From assembly GCA_003342815.1 (NCBI GenBank), contig PTEX01000140.1, forward strand, positions 2,042,048 through 2,106,047: DNA of 64,000 bases. The letters run 5' to 3'. The translations under genes and the position numbers were made by a program. The DNA comes from Eudromia elegans. Its lineage: Eukaryota > Chordata > Aves > Tinamiformes > Tinamidae. The notes beneath the pieces were generated by a model. It saw nothing but the letters and a program-made list of their open reading frames with translations, was not told the DNA's origin and did not search any database. Below are positions 1-12,900 of this stretch, one piece after another (within the stretch, counting starts at the first letter, position 1; each line of letters starts with the position of its first letter).

Positions 1-807
1 AGAAGCAGTGGTTTAAGACCTGAACCTTTTCACATGAAGATACTTACGATAAAGACAATCTATTTACATATTTGTATTTTAAAGTTTTCCTAATGCAAAA
101 TAGGTTAAAAATGAAAGTAAGGAGCACCTGCAACTCCTGTCTCACCTAAGTTGTTCTTAAAGCCTGTCAACTTGTTGTTCCTCTGAAGAAGAGTATGAGG
201 CTTTGGGGTTTAACATGCTTCTTGAGTTGTATGTTTGGTATACAGTAAAGTAGCAATTTATAACAGATGTGAAAAGGGTAATCTTCCAGAGAACACTTTG
301 CTTTGTTAAATGTGCTGGTGCATAAAGCACAGTCAAAATAGTCATTTTTTATATCTGTTCTCTAGTGTTTCATGATCTATCATGCACATACCTACAATTC
401 AGAGAAATCAAGCTTGAATTGCTAATGCTTGTTTATATATGCACTCACTGAAACACAGATTCTTAGACTATATACCCACTTATATGTTAATTCTAGAAAC
501 CTGTCTGTCTCTGGGAAAATTACACCTGTCGTACACACAACTCCTTGATTGGTAGCGGGTTTTCTTTGAATAAGAATCACTGAAAATATATTTATAGTGA
601 GAATAATCTCATAGTGTTTCTAAATGTCATTACAGTAAATTAGATGATAGAAGGCTTTCTTATGAATTTCTCATCGCATGCTTTGCTTAAGCATGAGACT
701 GCAAAATAAATTCTTCCTATTTAGTGGTTGGCTATATTGAATCTTGACAAATCTTCATGTTTTCATGAAAAATGCTGTATTCTTACAATAATAAATTTGT
801 TTGGTAG
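1..807 (+). other. MOSPD2: MOSPD2 intron (partial), upstream of first visible exon
   Basis: AT-rich non-coding sequence. The expected upstream exon (about 26 N-terminal residues ending before DKSDKY) is not found here, so the intron must extend beyond the left edge. No repeat is recognised. Confidence 0.7.
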
Positions 808-963
808 ATAAATCAGATAAATATGATACTAGAGATGTGGAAAGACTTCAGCAAGATGATAAATGGGTTGAAAATTATTTGATCTGGAGGCACGATGTTG
901 TGGACGACACATTGAAGATGATTGATGAAAGCTTTCAATGGAGGAAGGAATACACAGTTAATG
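808..963 (+). CDS. MOSPD2: MOSPD2 exon: N-terminal helical region
   Basis: Acceptor AG is at 806-807 and donor GTAAG at 964. The exon opens with the last two bases of an Asp codon, so the missing upstream exon must end in G. It encodes about residues 27-78 (starts DKSDKYDTRDVERLQQDD, includes ESFQWRKE), the helical lead-in to the CRAL-TRIO fold. The acceptor has a poor pyrimidine tract (AT-mixed before TTGGTAG), but the protein match fixes the border. Confidence 0.95.
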
Positions 964-3900
964 GTAAGCTAGATTATGTAATTATTGTGATGAGGCATGT
1001 TGCTTTGCTCTTGCACTACAGCTAACCTATATGTACAGTTTCATTAAACACCTTGCTCTCAGAGGTCCTGTAAGTACTACCGCAAAAACTTTTCCTATTT
1101 GGGTAGAAAGTAAAGTATTAGAACTTTAGCTTTTTATATGCCCTGTACTGTCTGTCTGTTTTGTTGTGCTTCAATATTTGGATTTATTATCTCTTGTAAG
1201 GTTGTTTGAGAGGAGGGAAGAGAGGGAGAAATCTTTTGTTCTGTCCCTTTGCCAGAATAAGATCCTTTTAAAAATTTGGGACGCTGTTGTGATAAACATG
1301 TCATAGCAGCAATTACTGTAGTGACCTGAGGCCCTGGACAGAATAAATTTGATTATGTGCTGTGAAAGTGTTTTGAAGATCAGTTTAATTGCCAAGATTC
1401 TGATTTCAGAAGGATAAAACAAGAGGAGCTGTAGAAATTTGAGGGAAAAATAACTAAACAGGCTGTTTTCCTTTCAAATCTTTATTCTTATATCTTCGTA
1501 AGTATACTCTACTCTACAGCATGAGAGGGAGAACATAGTAAGGTTTTTTTAGATGAACTCTGTCTTTATATCAATTGATAAAATATGATTATAAATTTGC
1601 TGAAATAATATTTTTTTTCTCCCCCTAGACTTGACAGAATCTGTCCTTCCAAAATGGTTGTTTGAAAGTGGTGCTATCTTTCTACATGGATATGATAAGG
1701 AGGGCTATAAATTATGTAAGTTGCGTATAATGATGGATGACTGAAAATATTGTGTTTTGTTTCCATAATTTTAAAAACATTCATCTTGGAGAATAAATGC
1801 TCTAAATAAGCAGTTACTGGTAACTCCTTTACCAAAATGATGAGCAGTTGATAGCTTTCAGTATGTCTTTGGATCACAATAATGGAATGAGCAAAGCTTT
1901 TCATCACTTCTCAGAAATTATAAACCATTATCTTAATTATCAATGCATTTTTACCTTTTCTTGCCTTATTCTGCATCTTTTGTGGTGAGTATAAAGCTTG
2001 AATAAGACTTCATTATGTTACAGTGTGTTGTCTTTGCTTTTCCAGTAGCCTACCACATTCTCATGTACTTGCAGTGGTTCATAGATTATAAGGTTTTATT
2101 TTGTTTGTTTGCGTTTATATCATGGTGATATTTGATAACAGTGTGGACAGCTGAGGAACTCTAGGAGAAAACTCTTGAGTTTCATTGTTTTATTCTTGTC
2201 TAATTTTTAGTGGATAGAGAAGATGATTAATAGAGAATCGGTAAATATTCCTTGAAGTTCTTTGAGGCGTATTAGTTATAATAGGTGGGCAATAATGTTT
2301 TCTGTATATGGGTGTAGATAGCAGCATTTCTGACAATTGAAAGTGAATAATTTTAAGTCATATGAAATAACAGTTTTTAAATCACTCATGTGACTCTCCA
2401 AGCACTGATCTTGAAAGATGAGAAGATATTAAATCTGAAATTCTGCTTTTCTTTGGTTTGCTGAAACTAGTTTGTACCTCTATAAATAATTAGAAATTGA
2501 CTGTTTTCCAGAGTGACTCTCCTTTAAACACTGTAATATTCTGATATTGTATTGAAATCGTGATTAGAGAAATGCAGCTCTTACTCTGTGGCTGTACTTT
2601 GACAAATTGTCCCTTCTTGTCATTGTAAGATTCAGTACTGAGTTGCTAATACCTCGAAGTTGCTAATACCTTAAAAGGTTTCTCTTTTAACCTTTATTCA
2701 AACAAGGTAGTAATCAAGGATGAGGGATAACGTAATGTTTATACAATATTTAGAAATTTGAGTATGATTTTACAGGATGCTTATGTTGGTAAGGTTTTGG
2801 AGAGAGAACTGGTGAAATAAGAAAGTATGACTTATAGTTGCAGTTGGACTGAAAAAAGGTCATTATATCAGGGCAAGAATGCATAACTTGGGCGGATTAT
2901 GAGTTTTAATTTTACTGTCACTGACAGTGTTTTACATCATAGCTGTCAATTATCACATCAGTTATTATGTCATAGGTAATGTTTTAATTTTCTGTCCTCC
3001 AAGTGTTTATTCCAGTGATGTTTGGGTGAGATTTCTGCCTGCCTTGGTATTCAGACTCAGAGTGTATGGTGGTTATGAGTTACTGGTTGCTCAGCATCTC
3101 AGAAGGATGCTTCTTGAGCTAGACATCATGTACACCACGCCTACCCCAGTATGTAAAATAGACCTTTCAAACTATTAAAAAACTCTTGAAGAATTGCTGC
3201 CTAGTGACAAGACTGCCCGCTGCAGAATATGTTTTTCAAATTCACAGCATACTGAACTTCATAACATGCACTTAATATCTTACGTTTCAAAAGATAAGGG
3301 AAAAAGCCATGTTTGTTGCTCTTTACGAGCCAGATTTTTTTTGCTTGTGATTATTATCTTGTAATTATTATATAATAAGTAAAGTCTCTCAGTGTCTTTT
3401 ATTTCCTTATTTTAAGTAAAACATTCAGCAGGTTTTTTAAGTAGAAGTTTCAGGGAGCATGATGTTGAGTATATCTACAGTTCTTTTCCGGTTTTGTTGT
3501 TGTACCAAAAACCACACATGTTGACCCTTCTTCAAATACCTATTTTATTACCTCACTGTATATTTAGACATTCACTTAATTACTTCAGAATTTACTTTTT
3601 ATGGAAAGACTTGTCATTAGATGGCTTTATTCTGGATTTCATTATTTTCTTTATTTTACTTTTAAAAAGTCTACAACCTTCTGTATAATTCACAATAATG
3701 TATGTAAATAACTTTTCAAAACAATTACTGTAGTATGGAATAAGGCAGCATAGCAGAAAAGACAACATAGAAGCAACGGGCAACCACAATACTGGGAATA
3801 TATACAGAACGTGACATCATGTCTCTGAGGACTGTATTAATTTAATTTCAAATTATGAAATAAGAAATATTCTAGATAAGATTTAATAGAAGTGTTTAAG

Positions 3901-6900
3901 TAAAACACATGAAAAATATTTTTCCACTCTGCTGCCTCTTCTCAATACTTATTATTTGCCTTTATCCCTTTTATTTTTGAAAGTTCTGAAATAAATGTGC
4001 AAACAAGAAAAGGAAAAAATAGCATGCAGCCATATTGTAGTGCCTAGGAAAAAGAAGTAGAAATGTAGAATACAAAGAGGAGAGACTTTGAATTTCATAA
4101 TGCATCGTATTTCTGTACTGCTATCAGTATAGAATTTTCTAGTATATTCTATTGATTTGAATCCGTTGTTCCTTTTTTTCTTCTTCTCTCCTCAAGTTTG
4201 GTTCAGAGTGAAACTTCATGTAAGAGATGCTAAACAGCAACTTGAGAAAAAGAAACTGGTAGCTTTTTGGTTAGAATATTATGCCAAGAGAGATCATGGG
4301 AAGCCTTTAACAGTCGTGTTCGACATGTCTGAGACTGGAATCAGTCACATAGTAAGTATTCCTAATTTTCGTTCTCACCATTTTCTGAATTATCTAATGC
4401 AAATCTCCTCCTCCCCAGGTCCTGTGCACTCCATTAAACCTACATAATTTAATGATTGCTCACAGCAGTGATCTGTAAAGCTTTTTTTTTTTTCCCCTCT
4501 TGTGACCAGAGGTGTTTTCTAGATCCTTTGTTACATATTAAAGTTTACTTTTTGAAGTCTTATCCCACACATTGAAAACTTGTTTTCCATATGACAACTG
4601 ACCAAGCCAGAATGGCTACATATAGCAGTGGTCAGAATGCCACAGTAGATTGTTGTGTGGTTAAATTTTTAAGTATACAAAGCTGAGCCCTCTTTTAGTG
4701 TTTGTGTGTGTGTACTTGCTGCCGCTTCCTAAACAGCTAAATTTACAATTTTGTCAGAATTCACGGATGAATTCAAGGCAAGTCAAAAGGGAAGAACGAA
4801 AAAATGTGATAATGAAGGCAACAGTCAGGCCTTCAGGCACTGCTATCAGCACATCTTCCTGTTCTGAGTGAGCTACAAAAAGTAATGTCTTGCTTACTCA
4901 TTGGAGATATTTTCCAAGTTTTATCATTTGGAAATTTATTGATGGAAAAGGGATGTATATTGTGGTATATCTCTTTCCTTGCATCTAGTTTTCACCTTAT
5001 ATCTTCATATGGAAGGCATAAATACATTTCCATTATTTACTAAAGCAATTTCCTTTGTGATTTTGCTTTATAAAATCTTGTTTAAGGGAATTGAGCACTA
5101 TTATCTTCTGTGTCCTTATTAATTCTGAGTTTATATACTTCTCCCTAAAGGAGAATAACTAAAAGTCAGCATTTCATGAGAAAAAGTGATGTTTGAAAAA
5201 TTTAAGAGATGCAAATCTGCAGAGCTCTGTGTGTCATTTTCTTTGGCTGAGATCAGCAGAGGAAAGGTAGTTTTTTAGCACTCGCTTTTCTGGGCAGAAT
5301 CTAGAGCTGTATCCTTTATAAAAAGGACAAAGGAATGAGATTTTTTTATTTCTTTTTTTCTTTTCAGAAACATTATTTGATCTTGCAATCTATGACACGT
5401 ATCCTGAAGGAGCTTTTCTAGTGTCTTTGAAACTTCGAGACACAGTTTCACCAAATGCTCTTCATAAATCTTCCATTGTAGAGTCTTGCTCTGTAGTTAG
5501 TATCTTATCCAAGAACAGGGGTTTTCAACAGATATTTGGAGCAGAATATTGTGAGCAATTAACTTTACTTTAAAAGAATATGGAGTTCCAAGTTCTTTTC
5601 TGTTTCCTTTGCTTAGTCTCATCCACTGTGTCAGCTTTTCTCGTTCATACACAGCCAGATAATTCTGATAGCTTGTGTCTTTTTGAGGCAGTTCAAATAA
5701 CTAAAATTAATTCAGTGATTGAGTGGTCTGTTGAATGCTATAGTTCTAATTCTAAACTTATTCAAAATAAGGGACTCCTCCTCCCTATATCTGGTACTAC
5801 TGCTTTTGAATCGACAGCAGAAATAAAAGCAGCATGCTTGATAATGCACTGGAGATTTTAACCACTGCTTGGAAATCTATCAGTGTGTTTGTGCTGTTAA
5901 GTTGTTGATACTGTGTTTGGCACAAACAACATCCACTTGAGATAAATGCTTCTATTAAAGACTACCTTCTGCCTCTAAAGATGCAGCTTTCAGTTAGTTT
6001 ATAATTACTGATGCTTTTAATAAAGCTTTTAGATTGTGGGCAACTGTCTTATAATTTTTTTTTTTTAACCCACCCTACTATCTATAAATGTTACAGTAGG
6101 AGTTTCCAAGGGTTCAGTGGCTGTATCCCCTTATTTGATGTTCTTATTGAAGGCTTTAGATCCTTTATCAGCAGCGTATTTTTCTTTACCTCTGTAAGTC
6201 TCCTTTGTAGTAGTATTAGTCAATATAGTAAATATTTTTTTACTATTCAATAAATGCTTTAGCTTAGCTAAACTTGTATTTTTACAGTTTTGATTTACAC
6301 TGCTTTTATTCTGTGCTTTTATTTTAGGACTTAGACTTTGTTCGATTTATTGTCAACTGCTTTACTGATTATTATCCAAATTTCCTCAGTAAGTATTGTA
6401 TATTACACCTGAAGCACTGTAGATTTTTGTAATGAAAGTACTTGATAATTCTGGAAACAATAGGAAGAGTAATTTCTTAAGACATGCCCTGAGAATTCAG
6501 GATTTTGACCAGAAGATCTGTTTAGGTTTTAGAAGCAGACTAATTACATGCAATGTCTTTACATTAGAGATTGAGAGTATTTTTTCACTGTTAAGAACTG
6601 TCACAATTCTGAGTATAGTATTTATTTACAAAACGCAGAATCTATTTTTTTTTCTCAATAAATATAAAGAATCTAAGACATATCTTCCAGCTTAAAAATT
6701 AGTATGTCTGTCTAGTAGCACTGAATTAGTCTATGTTGTCCCTTGTTTCTTGTGACTTGGGTGGAAATTTTGAAAACCTGAATGGCAGTTGGTGTCCTGT
6801 AGCAACCTTCAGGATATAAAGGAATGAATAACTATAGAAACTACTTGGGAACGATGGTCTGCTACTTCAAAGACAGGATTAAGGCATTTTTGTGTGGGTA

Positions 6901-9900
6901 CCTTGGGAAAAAAAACAGCACACTTGTATGTTAAATTCTTCTGTATACACAAATATTGAATCATTTTTTGCCAGTTCATCCTTCATGCATTCTGAATTTT
7001 AAGTCAAAATTTGTCTGTAAAGATTGAAATTATGTTCAGAAGCTACTAAAACTGCAAGGAGTAGGTTTCAGCTTGCAAAACTTGAAAAAGCAGGTGCAGT
7101 GTGGTGTTTGAGTTTGGTTTTTTTTTTTGAATGATTTAAAGCATGCCCTAAAATACATTTTTCTTAAATACAAGTACTGATGTAGGCTTCTTTACTAAAA
7201 GATTTGCAAAAGTCTATGCTATTTGCTTAACTCTGAAGAAGAGTAGTAGTGCTGGATATACCTACTAACCTTTCATTTTTAGTATTCACTTGCTTTTATA
7301 GGTTGTTTGTTTGGAGCAAATATTTATTAATAACCAAATCCTAGAAAAATAGGACCAGAATAGTGATTAACTTGTGATTTGAATGATTGTTTACCAAACA
7401 AACACCTAATACATTTGTATAGAAATGGGTTTGTACACAGTTCTAAACAATTCTTCATAATCATTTTTTTTCTGAGATGTAATCATAGAGGTGTCTATAA
7501 ATGAGAATTTGCTTGTTACATGGTCTTTATTGCTCTGCTTTCCATTAAGGAATATATACTATCTGATATTCATATTATTTCTTTTTGTCTTTTCAGCAAA
7601 GATAGTGATCTTTGAAATGCCATGGATAATGAATGGTAAGACAATCTACAGAAAAGTCTCTCTCTCTCTCTCTTTTTTTTTTTTTTTAAGTTAAATAGTG
7701 GAATTTGTATTAAGCATACGTCTTCAAAATTGTCGGTGTTTTTAGGTCACATGCTTTTGGTATGTTTATTTTTCCATCTAGTGTTGTGTTTGGGGTCCTA
7801 CTGAAATAGTCCATACTAATCCTCTTCAAAACATAGACTGAAAAGATATTTAACTGTTATCTTTAAACCATAGCAGACCTTAATAAATAGTCTATTTCTT
7901 GAATGTTTGTACCTGAAATCCTTTCAAAACTAGATCTGCTTTTAATTTAGGGGATAGCATCTTCAGCAAATTGTGGACACTTACAAGTAGCCAGAAGTTA
8001 GGTTATGGAATTTAAAGTAAATATATGATACTGTTATGTGGATACTGTTATGTGCATGTATTCTGATGTGTATGCTTTGATAATTACACTTAGTTATAAC
8101 ACACATAGTAAACATGTTTTTATTTTTTCACAGTTTCATTATCCTTTTCTCTGTGTGTGTGTATATATATACACATATATATATTATATAAAATTATTAT
8201 ATTATATATATGTATATATAAAATATTACCAGCACTGAAATTACTCATGTTCAGAAATACTCAATAGATTGAAACAAGTCTCATTTAAAGCAGCCAAACA
8301 TTTCAAATTGGGGAAAGAGTATACTTTTACTTTCATTCAGATTTAGAAGTACAATTACTTTTATCCTTCTCAGCATATGCTGATAAATGAATACCTTTTT
8401 TCTCATTTAATAGATTTCATGAAAATCTATGATCTGTTTGCATTCATCTGTAAGAAAAAATATGTCTGTAAAATATTTTTTATGTTAAATGCTATTATTT
8501 TTCTTGCATTTCTATATATTTTTCTTGTGTGTCCACAATACAACAGATATTTTCAGAGCAGATTCTGTCACATTTTATGGCATGTAATTCACCTGAGTGT
8601 TCTGTAACATCTACCATAAACTTAAAAACTCTTCCTGAAACTCTTTTTTCATTTATTTTTTTAAAGCTGCCTTTAAAATCGTAAAGGGTTGGCTTGGACC
8701 AGATGCAATAAGCATGTTAAAGTTCACAAACAAGAATGAAGTGCAGGACTACATCAGTGGAGAGTATTTGCCACCTCATATGGGTGGAACTGTAAGTACA
8801 TTAGCACTTCAAGGTACTTTTGTAATGGCTTGAGACATGCTTATTTAAATACATACGAAGCTGAGATTTGACATTTCATGGATGTGTAATTACTTGAAAT
8901 ATTCTCTTATGTCAAAATGGTAATTTGTAAGTCATGTTAATATTTAACAAAGTGAATTGACTGGATGAGAAATTTTTATCTGGCAGTCTTATGTACAAAA
9001 GAAGTACAAACACATCCAATTTCTAGCTGAAGTATCTTCCTTCCACTCAATGAATTAGGTTATATGTTGGTTTGTGAAACTGAAGTTCTGCAAACAGAAA
9101 ACAGGCTGCAGAGCCCTCTGAAATTTCTCATCCAGCTTCAAAGCCTCAAGTCAGTAAAGACGGTCATATTTCAATTTTTTTTCCTTTATTGTCCCTTGGG
9201 CTACGTTTATAAAGTATGGTTATAGGACTGTGGGGGTTATTTTTTTGGTTGTTTTGTCTTCTTTTTTTTAAGAGCATGTTAGGGCTACAGAACTCTATTA
9301 CTGTGATCCAGTATCAGTTTGCTAGAAGATATATCCTGTCTAGTGCAGTCTAAATTTAATAGTAGTCCAAGTATCTTGCAGAACAGATTCTGTGGTTTAG
9401 TTTTTTGTTTTGCAAANNNNNNNNNNNNNNNNNNNNNNNNNNNNNNNNNNNNNNNNNNNNNNNNNNNNNNNNNNNNNNNNNNNNNNNNNNNNNNNNNNNN
9501 NNNNNNNNNNNNNNNNNNNNNNNNNNNNNNNNNNNNNNNNNNNNNNNNNNNNNNNNNNNNNNNNNNNNNNNNNNNNNNNNNNNNNNNNNNNNNNNNNNNN
9601 NNNNNNNNNNNNNNNNNNNNNNNNNNNNNNNNNNNNNNNNNNNNNNNNNNNNNNNNNNNNNNNNNNNNNNNNNNNNNNNNNNNNNNNNNNNNNNNNNNNN
9701 NNNNNNNNNNNNNNNNNNNNNNNNNNNNNNNNNNNNNNNNNNNNNNNNNNNNNNNNNNNNNNNNNNNNNNNNNNNNNNNNNNNNNNNNNNNNNNNNNNNN
9801 NNNNNNNNNNNNNNNNNNNNNNNNNNNNNNNNNNNNNNNNNNNNNNNNNNNNNNNNNNNNNNNNNNNNNNNNNNNNNNNNNNNNNNNNNNNNNNNNNNNN

Positions 9901-12900
9901 NNNNNNNNNNNNNNNNNNNNNNNNNNNNNNNNNNNNNNNNNNNNNNNNNNNCAGTGGTATAATTCCACTGTAAAAGAGTTGTTGTTAACCATTCTTTTTT
10001 CCCACTAAGTGTTTGTTGTATTTGCAGCCTTAACAGTGTGGTGAAAAGAAAGATTGCTTCAGCCCAAGTAGAAGCTTGTTCCTTTGACTATAAAGTCAAG
10101 GTAGAGTTCTAGTAGCTAGAGTATACGAAACACTGTTACTTTGAGAATATAAAATACCCCTTAACCTAAGCACCTGTTATATTACACAGTTTTTTATTTG
10201 ACTGAAAGCAGGACCTATTAAAAAAGCAGCTTTTATGACACTATGGCAAGAAACCATAAAAAAATTGATAGCATCTTCCTTGCTAGAAGATTGCTACTTT
10301 ACTTCCACGCTATTGTAAAAGAACTCATTACAGAAAACTGAAATATCTGACTTCCAGCAGTGGCCATGGAGGGTATGGCTGATTGTGCCTTGAGCAGCTC
10401 CAGTAAGGACTGGGATGGAATTTAGTAATGTGTCTCTATCCAACTCCCACACCAGGATGTTTTCTTGTTTTTATTGTTGTTGCAATGGAGGGGAAAATTC
10501 CTTTCTGCATTCTTAAAGTCAAATACCTCCTGTCGTCTTTAAGTAGTCTTACCTGACAGCTAAAGTCCCCCTTTGAAGACAGAATCTTGTGGCTCTGCTT
10601 ACTGTCTTCATGAAGTAAATGGTGGAGCACATAGTCTTTTGAGTTACAATTTTAGCCTGCCTTGGTTCTAGTGTCATGGCCATTAAATGTTCTCATGGCC
10701 ATTTAATGATACTTGACAAAGTTATCTTCGTGTTTCCAGTCTTCAAAGAACATAAATGCCAAATCATGAAGCAGCTTATCCAAACCTGTGATAAGTTGCA
10801 GTGACAAAGAAAATGGAAAAATATGAGTGCATTTGCTTGATAAAAGTGTTAAGCCTATCAACAATTTCAAGAGAAAAAAAAAAAAAAGTCTATTGCTACA
10901 AATCAGAAGTATCATATTTTGAACCACCAGGTATCTTTGCTAAATACTGATGCCTCAATGGCCAGAAGAAAGAAAGTTTGCTCTCCTTATCTTAGGATGC
11001 AGCTTTTCATGGTGCACTTGACCTTGGCTCTTGAAGAGACAGCTGGAGTCTCTGAACATAGAGAGGAAATTCCCCAGTTTTGTTGTGAAGGCTGGCTTTC
11101 TGAGATTGCGTTTCATTTATACAAATCCTCATTCTTTCCGTGCCACTCAAGCATTTTTTTTTTTAAATCTCCTGCTAAGTTCTTTATTTCTGTTTGTTTT
11201 TCACACATTTACAAAAAGATCATCAGATTTTTTACTAGCACGGCACAGGTGAACAGGAAAGCACACCTGTCCTTTACATTGTACTCCACATTGTAGGTTT
11301 TTTTCTGTCTCCTGTTAGACCCCACTGTGAAAAAGCCAGGTTAAGCCAGCTATAAACAACTAGTGGAATAGGTCATTTAGCTAGACACTTTAGGGAAGTA
11401 CAAAGAAAGTGTTGTAGAACCTAAAAATACAAGAACAGTAAATAGATATCAATTTTGTAATTTTAAAAAATCCATTTTAGAGTCTTACAGTGTTGAACTG
11501 TGTGTGATACAGTTGAAACTCTTTTAATCTTTCAGAACATTCTCTGGAAACAGCTGTCAGTTCTAGGAAATTTGGGTTAAAACATGAATAGTAGCAAACT
11601 GTAAAACTAAGGCTATGAATGCTGACTTCTGGCAAACCAATTTTACGGTTGAACTGTGAATCTATAAGTAATGACAGCAGTTATGATTCAGTGGTTTTAT
11701 TAGGTGACTGCCCTTATTTGTCTGTTAGTGGTGATGTAATGTAAACTATTGGTAATATTAATGTTTTGCACTTGGGTGCATTTTAAAATGTACACTTAAA
11801 TGTATAATTATGTGAGACTGAATCCTAATTGATAGTATTTCCATTTTATGATATATCACAGAAGGCACTTCGTCCTCTAAAATAAGTTCCTTTTAAAATT
11901 TCCTCACGTTTCAGGATTCTTTCAAGTATAGTTATCCTCCATTGGTTGATGATGATTTTCAAACTCCTTTATGTGAAAATGGGCCCATTACTAGTGAAGA
12001 TGAGCATGAAAGTAAGGAAGAGATAGATGCGGATACCAAGGAGGCTGGGGATCCCAGTGAAGAACAAAACCTTAATTCGAAAAAGGTATCTAACTCTTAA
12101 GATTGAGGCAAAACCTACCAAGTGGGACAGGAGATACGCTGTTTTTGTTTCTTGTCAGCCTTTTACTTTGCATTTTGGTTTTGTTTTTCCTTCACTTTGA
12201 AATAAGTACTTACTAAAATTGAAAATTACATTTGTAATTTTGGGCCTTCTAGACATATCCAGACAATTTATAGTTTTCTGTAAAAGTCAGTATACGTGCA
12301 AGAAATTATTAAATTGTCTCTTAATATTTCAGTGGATTTTAATTTTTTTTAACTACTGATAAAATCTTGACATACAAAAATCATTATTTATTCTCAGGAG
12401 ATATTGTATCCCTAAGCTTTCATTCCTGAGTTTAGAATACAGTCTTCCTTCAGTGGTGTGGTATTGTGATGGTCAATGGGAGTAGTGTTCTTGAAAACAG
12501 CAGCAAAAATTTATCACTTAAGGTTGTAAGGTCATATTTGTTTTTGGAATATGAATCATGAAACTTTTGTTTAATTGAATGTAAAAACCTACTATTTTCA
12601 GAAAGCTTAATTTCCTGTTTTATTTTTGTCAGAATAACTTGAAGCACACATAGCGCTTAAAATAATTGAGCTATTGTTTGCAACTTGGCCAGCTGTTTAG
12701 AGAATGTAATTTCAATGACTGTAAGGCTAAAAGGAAGCATTATATGGCCATCATGATGGTTAAACTCAGCATGAATGTGCATGATCCCCATTTAACTGTG
12801 GGAATGGCTTCAGTGCATAGCGCTTTAGTGGTGGTTGTGCTTTTGTGTGATGGTTTTTCTTTGTTTTGTTTTGTTTTTCTGATTTGTTTGGTTTACTTTA

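Larger units (their letters stand above)
7636..8666 (+). other. MOSPD2: MOSPD2 intron with microsatellites
   Basis: It contains (TC)n/poly-T at about 7656-7687, a perfect 14-bp tandem duplication at 8027-8054, and a (TG)n(TA)n microsatellite at 8152-8222. No exon is seen. Confidence 0.8.

Noticed and set aside
1171-1422. Intronic minus-strand frames within MOSPD2 (here and at 1674-1907 and 3592-3789)
   Set aside because: Short, AT-rich and antisense to introns, without domain or conservation evidence; they are chance frames.
5580-5861. 93-codon intronic frame with a signal-peptide-like hydrophobic start (MEFQVLFCFLCLVSS)
   Set aside because: It lies inside a MOSPD2 intron on the sense strand with no homologue that I know. 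T-rich intron sequence easily gives Leu/Phe-rich starts.
9285-10008. Long frames on both strands across 9.3-10.0 kb
   Set aside because: They run through the 535-base N gap and are artefacts of the undefined bases.
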